64,000 nt of DNA from Aquanectria penicillioides (taxonomy: Eukaryota; Ascomycota; Sordariomycetes; Hypocreales; Nectriaceae). The stretch covers positions 3,968,001 to 4,032,000 of the forward strand of contig PYIU01000004.1 in NCBI GenBank assembly GCA_003415625.1, in the 5' to 3' direction. The number at the start of each line of letters is the position of its first letter. Position 1 is the first letter of the stretch. The notes under the pieces were generated by a model. That model saw nothing but the letters and a program-made list of their open reading frames with translations. It was not told where the DNA came from and ran no database searches. Positions 35,149-49,898 of this stretch are shown piece by piece. The translations under genes and the position numbers were made by a program.

Positions 35149-36371
35149 ATGGTGGCCTTTTGGCCTTGGAGGGTCCGTCTCGTCTCGTCTTGTTCCCCAT
35201 ACAGGAGCCAAACAGCTAACAAAGCCATCTTTGTCCTAGGGCGACGACTCCTCCCCTGCCTCGTTCGAAAAAGCACTCTCCGCTCTCTCAACTAAAATCG
35301 CAGACAACCAAGCTCGCCTCGACCGTGTTCGCTCCAACTCCCGTCGCACTCGTGTTCTCTGGACTCTATACCTGTCATTCGCCTATCTCGTCTACACCAT
35401 CGTCCTTCTCCTCGTCGTCGGATACAAGAATCTTGGCACTTATGAGTGGACCGGTTTGGCCGGTGGCCCTGTCCTGTATGTTACATGCTCCTACTTCGAA
35501 TCCCTTGGCCCACGACTATGTCGACTAACATAATCTTACCATCTCCAGCATTTATGTGACACGTACCACCTTGACTGCGATTTACACCTTTCGTATCGAG
35601 ACTCTCATTGCCCGCCTCAAGGAACAACAGGAAGAGCGTGCGAAAACGATTCAAAAGCTCAAAGACGCGACCAAGTATGACTCCACTATGGAGCTAATTG
35701 AAAAGTACGGAGGACAGGAGAACATGTCCAAGAACAAAAAGGAAGACGGTGACGGCGACGGGCCGCAGAATAAGGGCAAGAAAGGCAGTGCTCCTGGAAC
35801 TCAGAACCGGACCCGGATGCCTCCTCCTCCTACTGCCAACATCCAGCGCCATGACGCTGTGCCAAATCCGATGGAACCGGGCGCTGAATTTGCTCCCAAC
35901 GCCGAGTTTGCGCCCTCCACCTTCACTGTCGGCCAGACACCGACTCCCGCATTAGTCGGCTATCCTCAATATACCGGTCCTTCCGAGCCGCATTGGTACG
36001 ATCGTATTTTTGACGTACTTCTGGGTGAAGATGAGACGGCATCAAAGAATCGAATTGTCCTTATTTGTCAAGCCTGCCGCCTTGTCAATGGCCAGGCCCC
36101 TCCAGGAACTAAGTCGCTTTCGGAGCTAGGAACATGGAAGTGCATGTCTTGCGGTGCTCTCAACGGCGAGCTCGACGAAGGCAAGCGGATCGTTAACGAG
36201 GTGCTAAGCCAGGCAGCCGAGGATATTGCGGTGAAGCATGAGGACGACGAGACCTCCAGCGATGACATTGTAGATGTGGCAAAGGAGCAAATAGTGGAGG
36301 ATTCAGTCAAGGAAGAGGACGAGGGGCCAGCAGCGAGCGTGAGGAAGCGCCGAGGCAAGGGGAAGAAGTAA
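35149..36371 (+). CDS. lnp1: Lunapark homologue, ER three-way-junction protein
   Basis: Exons 35149-35172, 35240-35475 and 35549-36371 give 360 residues. The first exon encodes only MVAFWPWR, a conserved start, and joins to GDDSSPASFEKALSAL. A short N-terminal coiled coil is followed by two transmembrane segments, about residues 47-69 (VLWTLYLSFAYLVYTIVLLL) and 80-102. Both ends are therefore cytosolic. The C-terminal zinc ribbon has Cys260/Cys263 (CQAC) and Cys285/Cys288 (CMSC), flanked by YDRIFDVLLGEDE and NRIVLICQACRLVNGQAPPG. A Lys/Glu-rich tail ends in KKRGKGKK-like basic residues. Family members stabilise three-way junctions of the tubular ER with Sey1/atlastin and reticulons. It is convergent with the kinase gene downstream. 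Confidence 0.93.
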
Positions 36372-37426
36372 AGCGAAGTCGAATCGAGCTTAATAAAGAC
36401 CGATCTAGGCCATGCGAAAGCATATTGTAATAAAAAGAATCCAGGTTATTCACCATGCGCGCATATTTTGTTTTCGAGAAGAAGCGGTGTCATATGTATT
36501 CTTCTTTTTTCTTGCTGAGATATCCTCCTTATTGTCTAGACGTATCAACTAGCAAGCCATATGGAGATGTGACCATTCCTCTACCCGTACTGTTAGGTCC
36601 ATTGCCTTATTACTTCCTGACTCCTGTCCAAAAATTCAAAGGTGCGTTGGCCAAAGAGTCAACGTACTTGCATAGAATGGTTTTTCAAGGACCAACACAG
36701 TATCATTTCAGCCTCCTCCATCGTGTCGTTTCGGTGACAACGAAGCCTAACCGTAATAGGGCGGTTTACAGGACCAAGCGAGTGAGAGAAACAGTGGCAG
36801 TAATATGGCGGTTTGGAAATAGCAAAAAAAAAAAAAAAGTAATCATGCCCGCGTAGTCTATCTATAGCATTTGCCTTCCTTCTCTGATTCCGTCCCGTCC
36901 CGTTCCAAGTCAGTAGCATCCTTTAGATTTCCCACTCCTTAGTCTCTGATAATAGGTGAATATCCATTGTCTTGTCGGAGTATGCTTCATCTCCCTTCTG
37001 TCAACCCCTGCTTATGCCATGACCGGAGACCATATAAAAAAAAAGCGTCCCATCGATATGTAGAATCGGGTAGCATGTCTGGCTCTTTTTTTCTGTATCT
37101 GCCCGTACAATTCAAGAAAAGCGTCATAGTAGTCTTGAAAAATAAGAGGGGAAAGGGTGAGCAGCCAACAAGAAAAAGAAGAAAAAGTACCAAAAGACCG
37201 ACAGCTCCCTTTCTTTAGCTCCCAGACACGAAACCAGATCAAGTGGCCACTCCCAGGAAAAATAAACAGGACCAAAATGACCAAGATTCAAACAAGCTGC
37301 ACCCGCAGTCGCCGGGGATCAATGTCAAGCGCTTGTTGATGCCCCTGATGTCTAGTTCGTCTGTGTCCGCGACTTCTCCAGTCCCAGCCTCCCATCAACC
37401 TCCCTCCTCCTATTATCCTCGCCTCT
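36372..37426. other. Convergent spacer, Lunapark to SRPK kinase
   Basis: The 3' ends of two convergent genes. The spacer contains an A/T-rich stretch with AATAAA-like signals just past 36371 (TTAATAAAGA, GTAATAAAAAG), a 14-base A run near 36824-36838, and no recognisable gene. Confidence 0.45.
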
Positions 37427-41707
<4,281 letters not shown>

Positions 41708-42060
41708 TCATGCTTGAACCCGATGACGGGACTTCCAGCCTGGGAACGGCATGGTACTGCAACGCAAATAGGAACATGTCGTCTAAAGAAAGTTCGGGAC
41801 AAAGCAGGCCGACGCCAAGCAAACCCAGCAAAAGACACATGAAAGCAAAGAATGTAACGAGAAGAAAATTCAGAAACGGCAGAATATACGTACCCAGTAG
41901 TTTGAGGGCCTGCTCCTTCCATTGTAATGATGGGTTTGAGCCCATCCTTCTTGCGCTTCTTGGCTGCGAGGCTGCTGCTGCTCTTGTTGTTGTGCCCATT
42001 GGCGCTGGAGGCTGGTGCTGGTGGTGGCTTCTGCGCCTCAGGGGGTTGGCTTCCGTTCAT
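41708..42060 (-). CDS. Possible small lysine-rich protein of unknown function
   Basis: ATG at 42060 opens a frame starting MNGSQPPEAQKPPPAPASSA, then a basic patch AAKKRKKDGLKPIITMEGAG, with a consensus donor GTACGT at 41893. One acceptor (TTGCAG, 41757) gives exon 2 41755/41756-41708 and a 71-residue product. A nearby alternative (CCCAG) gives about 100 residues ending near 41592. The KKRKKDGLKPIIT block looks designed rather than random, but I do not recognise the family. A GAA repeat upstream (42547-42577) would lie in its 5' UTR. The second exon is uncertain. Confidence 0.35.
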
Positions 42061-45000
42061 TTCTGTGGTGTTTTTGGTGTCGCGACGTCTCGCGCACAGG
42101 AAGATTTAACGTCGGGATGGAATCGCTTGCTGTACCGTATCGCGATGTGGTACAGCGATCGGGCCCTAGAGGACTGATAGGGAGGCCAAGGTCGGGGACG
42201 AGGGGTGTTGTAGTGTTGACTGCTTATAAGTATTCGATCTGCAACTTGCTCGAAGGAGTTGGCTCACCAAATGAGGCTGCGGAAAGGCTGGCTTCAATCC
42301 AGTAGATATCGGCCCAGGGCGGAGGGATGTGGTGCTGGTGATTCCGTTGTTGATGGGGCGGGCAGTGGCGTTGACAATGGTCGCGTCGCAAAAGTCGAAA
42401 CAGTTACAACGCGGTGGCGCAATACGTTCGGGGTCAATCGGATGGGAATTGGATGACAGATTGGCTCGTTGACCGATGGCTTTCAGTGGTCCTCCGAGCG
42501 GGCCGGGAAGGGGGCTACAGCCACGGAGACCTAGAGCGATGAAATGGGAAGAAGAAGAAGAAGAAGAAGAAGAAGAAGGATAAAGAATGCGAGGGTGAGA
42601 AAGATGTGGTGGGAAGGAGGTCGGGGGCACCGTCTGTTTCGTCGGACGGGAACTTAGGTTGAGTTACTGCACCGCACCAAGAGAAGGCGTCGTCGACGGG
42701 TGCTAGTAGCTTGCTTTAGGTAGGGTAGTCAAGCGGAGTTCCCTTGTCAAAAATCGTCAGCTCAACAGCAACAAGAGAGGCGAGTCAACATGATCTGCCC
42801 CGCGCCAAGGCAAGGGGAGGTGAGAGTAGGTGGGACAAAACTGGTGACGAAAGAGGAGCCAAAGCTGACATAGCAAGTGCCAAAGGGGGAAAAAAGATGA
42901 TGGTCACAATTGGAGACGGAGGGGAAAGAGGGTACAATCAGAGGGAGCAAGCTCCTCAATGCCGGTGGTTAGAGTGGACTCCGCGCTGTCCTTGTGGGGA
43001 CCGTGATGAGGACCGATTTGGGCATTACCAGGTTGAGATTGCGCGCATGATACGCCGCTCTGTAGGTACTCGATGAATATCATGTACAGGTATCGAGAAA
43101 GGCCCTGGAAGCATCCAACCGGAAGCTTGGGGATAAGCAATGGAGCTGATTAAGGTCGGTGTCATGGCAGAACGAATGCGACGCTGTACGTTCCATTTCC
43201 AGGCCATGTACTTTCTGAACGGACGCCTGGACTCCATATGAGCCCTTCCAGGCTGAGACAAGGTCCCGGCCAAATCGCAACCGTGTAAAAAGCCAAACAT
43301 GACACAGGCACGCTAAGCAGTTGGAGGAGGGGGGCCGATAGTATGGTATGGGAATTGAGGCGTTTGCGGCTTTTGCGTTGACAAGCGCCACCTGCTGGAG
43401 AGATGAAGGACGATGGAGGACAATGGAGGACGATGGATGGGCGAAGGAATTCAACATAAGAAAACAGAAATTCTTACCAGAAGGCGACGATATTTAAATA
43501 CCCTCCACACAACAACCTTGAAGAACAGAGGGAGGTACACCCATGAAACTTAGAGAAACAGAAATGCACACCAAGGGATCGAGCACAAATTTGTCAGGAC
43601 CAGGCGCTATTGAAAAATGGAAGAGGAGGTGAGGTTCATGGTCAAGGTTTCGGAGGCGGGCAGGGACATCATTCATTTCTCTCCACCAACAACCAACCTC
43701 CCAGACCTTGGTGCAATTGGAAAGAATCTGCAGGAATCCGAGTTCAGATTTTGAAACATGATGCGACAGCAATGAGAATAACCCACAGCGATAGAAAAAA
43801 AAACTGCCCGACCTCAACTTGCCTTCCCTTCCAATTAGGCCATTGCTTTCGCATCGCCACAATAACTAAAGCACCTTGAGTGCTGGGGCTTCCTCCATAT
43901 TAGTCTGCACATTCACCAGACCAAACCAGGACGGCTAGATAAAGGTAGGCCGCATCGTGAGTTACATAGCTACCCAAACCTCTCTATTTCCCTACCCAAT
44001 GGGCATGGCCGCCGGTTTGGTGAGACCCAGCTTCTTTAATTCATTGTTCCCGGTTTCGCTCGTCCATTCAACAACTACTGTCCGACAATGTTTTCTTGGG
44101 CCATATCCATACCAACGCGGTGTCAGAGATATGCTGTTTTGAACCATCCGCATGACTAGCGCTAAAACCACGGTGGGTAGATCAATCACAGCGCTTGCAA
44201 AGTACCATCGAAGCCCCTAAGTTGTCGCCCATTTCCTCATCGGTAGGCCGTCCACGAAGATCTTGGTTATCTCCTCAGCAAAGCTAGGCGGCTAAGCTTC
44301 ACCGGCACAACCTTGTCTTTGAGCCATTGGTGTCAATTACTTGTATTCGCGCCTCTCTAGGAAACCCAGATATGCAACCATCAACGGAATATAACCATCG
44401 TCGACCCATTCATCCACATCTTGTCGTTGATCTGCGGCAATCTCACAAGCCTAGGGGTCCTGAAAACATGACCACTTGCACCTGCGTCTGAACTGTGACC
44501 ACTTCCATAGTGCGTATACACAGAAGTCAAGGCTCTCTAACATGGTGATCTGACGTCACCGCTGACAGGGAATTATATGATGTTAAGAGGACACAAAGTG
44601 CGTTTTCTAGGTATTCAAGGATATTTCCGACCTCGCAGCACCTCGATGCTCAGTCTACGAATGCCACGTTTCCTGCCCTGTTTGTCTCGGCTTCTGTGTT
44701 GTGTGTTAAGATGCAGGTTGTGTCCCTTCACCAAGGGTCTCGTTCCGAATCCTTCCATCCATTAACATTTGCACGAAATTCATGACTCCTGGCAATTCTC
44801 GACGGTACCATACCATAGTTCCTCCCGTTTCTTTGGCCACCCCAATTGCTCCAGTGACACAAGATTCCCAAATGCTTGCAAAGTCCAACCATCTCCTATC
44901 CACCCGATAGCCTCATTTCAAGTCATGGCCAACCAACCTTCCCGCCCCAATAAAACCGCTACTGTTGGTCACACAACTGCAACGCAAGGACCGAGGCTTA

Positions 45001-45564
45001 TTTCCCCGAGCCCCTCTCGCCTTGCGAAGTCATCCGCCCTCATCCGCCTTTTCCACTGGCAATGCACTAACTCGCAATACCTCATTACGAATGAGCCGTT
45101 GGCCCGGTTAACTTCAGAAGAAAGCCACAGGCTGCAGCTGCTCAAGCCCAACCGTAATGACATTACCTGAGCGCATGCATCACAAGATCCACTCTGCCGT
45201 TTAAACCAGGATACCTAGAGCTTAGAGCTACATCGTTCGAGACCCTCGCCTAAGTCACTTGTTGCGTGTCATCCCCAGCCTGAGGAAGGAGGTTAGATGA
45301 ACGTGTCACGACAGCAACGCCTCTATACGAAAGCTCTCTTTCCCTTCTTTGGTTTAACCTGGACAGTAAAGAGTAATTGCTCTTTCCTTCTCTCTCATTT
45401 TACTATGTGTATTTGATATCCCAATACGCCAGAAACGCCAATAACCTGGTCCCTCCCAATACCAAGCCTCTGATGACCTCGTCCCCTGCCAATAGCATAC
45501 ATACAACTTTCTCCATGAGCACGGCTCTTGCATACTCGCCCTTGAATACACGGCAAGACTTCTC
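42061..45564. other. Intergenic region with possible decayed coding remnant
   Basis: 3.5 kb without an intact gene. It holds a GAA repeat at about 42547-42577 and spacer to 43.9 kb. Between about 43.95 and 44.9 kb on the minus strand there are broken, coding-like stretches, listed separately. The last 400 bases are the 3' flank of IWS1. Confidence 0.4.
43960..44905 (-). pseudogene. Unidentified decayed coding sequence
   Basis: Minus-strand frames show coding-like blocks broken by stops: WESCVTGAIGVAKETGGTM (about 44870), VDEWVDDGYIPLMVAYLGF (about 44400), AEEITKIFVDGLPMRKW (about 44260) and VIDLPTVVLALVMRMVQN (about 44190). One block resembles an ankyrin-type DDGYTPLMVA turn, but that is weak. 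Many stops are TAA/TAG, suggesting C-to-T decay. I cannot name the family. It could also be chance. Confidence 0.3.
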
Positions 45565-46973
45565 TTACTCCTTCTTCTTCCTCTTCTGTGTCATCTTGCG
45601 GAATGCCTCCATACCACCCGCGCCAAGTGGGCGATGGTCCATGCCTCCACGGTTGCCATCGAAAGTACTCTTTGGGGCAATCGTGTAACTGGATGGCAGG
45701 TTGACCATACGAGCTTGGTTGTTGCTTCGTGCCGGAGCAAGGAAACGCTCCCGCTCGGCATCACGTGCTGATTGCGCCGGGCGTTGAGTGAGACTGAACT
45801 GTGAGTTTGTCTTTTGACGCTGTGCCAGTTTGGCAGCCCTGCAAGATCATATTAGTCTCTTGCATTAGTACATGTTAAAGCACAGAAACCTACTGGTAAT
45901 CAAACTCGCGAGTCTCAATCTGCCGTTTCTTGTAGTCATCGGTTCGCTTCAGGATGGGTCGACTCCATTCTCCCAGTAGCCTCTGGGCCATTCGTTTGAT
46001 GCTAGCCTCAGGCTTTTTGCTTCGGGTGTAGAAGAAAACTACCTTACCGATGCCACTACTCAAGAGAGTTTCCTTCTCAATAGTAAGTTTCGTAAGTGCC
46101 ATGAAAATGTCTCGCTGGATGTTGTAGGCTGGGAGAGACCCATCGTTGAGAGGTTCGAGGAAGAACTTGACGTGTTGGAGAAAATTGGTGTCGGGATCCA
46201 GCACCGCGTGCTGGACATTGTTGCGGTTGAGAATTCCAGTTACTTCGGGCAGAAGCTTGAGTTTGTGGAGGGCGGGTTGACCAGCCTCGCGGGCATTGTT
46301 GTCGGCCTGGCAGGCACGCTCCATTTGCACCTTGAGGTGTGCAAGCTGCTCGTCGATTTCATCTTCGAGGTCCTGGAATCCCAACGGACATTAGCAACAA
46401 GCTCTTCTATCTGTCGCGATCAAGGGAAAGGAGACCCACGATCTCGTCCTTCTTCCTGCGTTTGGGGCCGCTGGGCTTCTTCATCGCGGCATCTAAGGCG
46501 CGATCAATGGCCCGCTTCCGTCTCTCCTCTGGAGTGAGATGTTCATCATTCTCTGGCTCGGGAGAGTCGGGCTTGGGTCGAGGGCGACGTTCAGCATCAG
46601 CAGTGCGCCTACTCCTTCTCGTCTTCTTGCCGCCATCATCAGCATCATCCATGTCGGCGTCATCATCTCGGTCCCGACGCTTCTTCTCTCGGCGGCCCTC
46701 TCGTGGCTTCTTGACGACCTCGCCATCTGCGCGCTTTCGCTTGGTCGCCTTCAGGGTTCTGGCAACGTCTTCATCAATATCGACAGGACGGTCTTCAATG
46801 TTGGCCGTCTCAGGGTCGTAGTCCTCCAACTGGTCCTCGTCAATTTCGGAAAGCAGGTCCGACTCATTGTCAGAATCACCACCCGGGCCGGGCTCGTCAT
46901 CAAACTCCTTTTCTCGGCCATCTTCGACGGGTTCGTTGGCTGGTGATCCAGCTCGAGACTCGTTATCGGACAT
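45565..46973 (-). CDS. iws1: IWS1/SPN1 transcription elongation factor
   Basis: Exons 46973-46440, 46372-45894 and 45838-45565 on the minus strand give 428 residues. The first 178 residues are acidic then basic and disordered, from MSDNESRAGSPANEPVEDG to the KKRRDRDDDADMDDADDG stretch. Exon 2 encodes the conserved TFIIS-N-like helical domain (LHKLKLLPEVTGILNRNN, FFLEPLNDGSLPAYNIQRDI, LTKLTIEKETLLSSGIGKVV, KRMAQRLLGEWSRPILKR). The C-terminus ends with basic residues after the conserved RARMVNLPSSYTIAP-like block (here QARMVNLPSSYTIAP). In the family it binds Spt6 and RNA polymerase II and promotes elongation and chromatin integrity. The frame stays open upstream to an ATG at 47099, but 46973 gives the conserved MSDNE-type start. 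Confidence 0.93.
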
Positions 46974-47416
46974 GTTGTCGCGTGGGTGAGGGTGGGTGTC
47001 GATTGCACGGGTTTCAAAGCTTTCAAGATTAATCAAAACAGTGCGTCTTCGAGGACAGACGCGAGCGGCGTTACGTGAAGATGAGGACAAAGATTTCACG
47101 GCACAGGCAACCCTCTAGTGAACTGTCCCGGAGCTTCGCAACTTTCTTGGGAAGGCCGGATTTGAGCCGTGCGACAGAGGCTAGGCACACCTCTGTAGCT
47201 GACATAAGCAAAGACAACTAGGCGCACTGGCAGCCTTAGGCAGAAAATAGTTTGTTTACTTTCAGACTGGTTGCCATTGACGATTGAGGACGCCAACAAA
47301 GCCGAAAAGCTGATTACTGTCAATGCGGACATCTGCAGGACGGATCTCAACGACAACTTTCAGCATCCACGACAAGCCTGCACTGACCACTACAGCCGAG
47401 CAGCACTGCAGGCATC
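46974..47416. promoter_or_regulatory. Divergent promoter, IWS1 / BRR6-BRL1 gene
   Basis: Two head-to-head genes start 443 bp apart, so this short stretch must contain both promoters. No individual element stands out. The pairing suggests coordinated basal expression, which is inference. Confidence 0.55.
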
Positions 47417-48989
47417 ATGGATCGCCGAACTTATGAAGGGCACATGGACTGGGAATATCAGGGCAGTGGTGCTCTTGATCCAACCAGTCCATTTACACAT
47501 GCCGTCAAGGGTGGTTCTCAAAATGGTAGGGTATACCATCATGCCTTCAAGAGCCAGCCACCACATCCAAAAGAACAGCTGGCCAAGTCTGTCATCAGCT
47601 GGCTAACTTGACGTTGCATAGGTTTCGCTTCTCCCACGAAACCTCTCTCTAGGCCAAACCCGTTCGCCAACCTCAGCACTCCCACAAAGTCTCAACCTCC
47701 ACCTCCTCAGCTGTCTTCTTTTACACCGCAGCTCTCATCAAGGGCTTCCGCCCCTGCCTTCCGAAATCCCGCCTTCACCACCCCTCGAAGACCGTTCGAT
47801 GAACTGGTCCTATCTGAAGTGTCGGGGGCAGAGGATAGCCCTGCTTTAACCGAAACATCCGACTTTCCCAACGATACTCCCGAGACGGATCGCATGGGCG
47901 ACATCGTTATGGGTGGAACCATGAGCCCTTCGAAGATTGACAAGTCATTCCGGTACGGAAAACCCGGGCTTCCATCGAAAAAGCATGTTTCAGGGCGGGG
48001 TGAGATTCGGGGCAACCGAGACCTCTCGGCAACTGACCTCCTGAGAAAGAGGAAGAGGCATAATTATGACAAGGACGTCACCCGGTATCGAGGCCAGGGA
48101 TGGGAAGAGTCAGAGGCCGATTCGGACGACAGCATGGCTCCACGAGCCCAAAACCGAGGGCGTAATAAGAAGAAGGTCAAAGAACCCATACAGAGGGGCT
48201 TCTTGGGGTCCCTGTTCCACATGCTGGACGAACACCCGAACGCTCCCGACAACTTATTTCGATGGATACAGCTGGTGGTCAACTTCTTTCTCGTTTCCGT
48301 CTTTGTGTATATTGGTTGGGCCATTGTTGACACGGTGCGGTCGGATATTCGCAATGCCAATGAAGCGGCTCGCTTGGAGTTAATGAGCGAAATGACCGAG
48401 TGCCAGACTCAGTACACCCTCAACGAATGCGCCAAGAAGGACCGGCCTGCGCTGAAGATGGTGTGTGACGAGTGGTACGACTGTATGATGCAGAACCCGG
48501 AGTCTATCATGAGAGTCAAGGTGACAGCGAAGCAAATTGCTGAGATCATCAATGAATTTTCCGAGGCCATGAACCTCAAGGCTTGGGTAAGTCGGGCAAG
48601 AAGCTTTGTATTCCAACACCCCGTGAGCTAACCTGTCTTTAGGGATTCTTCTTTGCGATCCTCATCCTCTGTGCCTTCGCGAACAACCTCACACTGGGCA
48701 GACAAAGTACAGTCAAAAGTGTCTCGGCCCCCCTTCACACTCGGCCACTGTCCATGACCCGACCATTCCTCCTGAGAGCGGCCCTGGTTTCATGTGGGTT
48801 CCCGTTCAAACACCGCGGGTTGGTCGGCATGCGCTGCTGGATGAGGGGACAGATACCGATAGCTCGCCTCCAAAGATGAAGCCCCTTCTTGCAGCACCAT
48901 ACACACCATCCGGGCGACGAAGCCCCAGCAAGCGGGAGCGGTCGCTGAGCCCTGTCAAGTACGAACGTAGTCCGAGCAAGGCAAGCTAA
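47417..48989 (+). CDS. brr6: BRR6/BRL1-family nuclear-envelope protein (apparent frameshift near C-terminus)
   Basis: Exons 47417-47525, 47622-48586 and 48643 onward. After a disordered, Ser/Pro-rich N-terminus, the Brl1/Brr6 domain has a transmembrane segment at about residues 250-272 (WIQLVVNFFLVSVFVYIGWA), a perinuclear loop with four cysteines (Cys297, 306, 318, 324) that in the family form two disulphides, and a second membrane segment opening exon 3 (GFFFAILILCAFANNLTLG). Family members act in nuclear pore assembly and envelope lipid homeostasis. As sequenced, exon 3 continues out of frame to a stop at 48877. One extra C in the C6 run at 48728-48733 would restore PESGPGFMWVPVQTPRV and a Ser/Arg/Lys tail ending at 48989. 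An assembly or sequencing indel is likely. Confidence 0.88.
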
Positions 48990-49639
48990 AGGAGAGTGGG
49001 CCACGGGTTAAAAAAAAAGACGGATGGCGAAAATGTATAATAGAACATAATATGTTATTCCAGGAGAATACACGGTGCAGAGACATACACATGTGCATGG
49101 AGCAACGGACCCCAGTGCGGATCGCTGGGCTGATTGAGATTTGGCAACATGCGACTTGAGATTCACAGCAGAGACCTATCGATTCTGTCTTGCCAAGCCA
49201 TTTGGCTGAGGTTCAATGGAGACGGCCTAGTCTGTCCTTGATCGATCACTGCAAGGCATGTCAAGGAAATTGGCACCAAATTAGCACGGATTGTCAGGCG
49301 CGAACGAAGGTGCGCAAACGTCATGATCGGATTCTAAAGCCAGCCATCTTTTCAACAATGCGAGTTGATGACGTATGGTGGGGCATTGCGGAGCCGTGGC
49401 ACAAGGGAGCCCAAAACGATACAACTGGGTTGGCGTTGGAGATGGAGTCGCAGTTATCCTCGTCGGATGAGGACGGAGACAGTGATTTTTTTTTGGTTTT
49501 TTTTTTTTGGCTCGTAGTCGGGCTCGAGGCGGGCGTGCGTAGATGGCGTGTATTTGGCCAACGGCGCCGGACTTGAGCATGCACAGTGAGTTGCGTGACG
49601 ATGTCGGTAACGTATCACAGACCGCGTTTGGTAAAAGCC
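48990..49639. other. Spacer between BRR6 gene and LTR element
   Basis: BRR6 3' flank and unique DNA up to the retrotransposon. T-rich runs lie at 49487-49509. The last five bases, AAGCC at 49635-49639, are the left copy of the element's target duplication. No gene is supported. Confidence 0.5.
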
Positions 49640-49898
49640 TGTCACGCAGAATCACACAGTAGATGCATATATAATGAGGTCTATTAAAAGCCTTGTTTTC
49701 TACAAAGGGAATATTGTCTCAGAGCTCCCTTTTATCTATATTAAGCTTGCTCTAACCGGGTTCTATGCCCTATTGAGCTTACCTAAAATAGATCTAATGC
49801 TTAGGTTAAAAGATAGAGCTTTAAGCTAGCTATATAATAGCTATATATAATGGATATAGCCTTTAATAATATTTTTATTAGTTTTATATTTTATAATA
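49640..49898. repeat. Left LTR (outer 144 bp unmutated)
   Basis: It starts TGTCACGCAGAATCACACAG. Bases 1-144 keep all CpA sites that are TpA in the other copy. From base 145 (49784) inward it is RIP-mutated. Confidence 0.9.

Noticed and set aside
45210..45250. GTTCGAGACCC resembling a tRNA B box
   Set aside because: No matching A box, acceptor stem or T-arm pairing around it.
46974..47099. 42-residue in-frame N-terminal extension of IWS1 starting at 47099
   Set aside because: The MSDNE start at 46973 fits the family; the Ser/Arg-rich upstream stretch is more likely 5' UTR in the divergent promoter.
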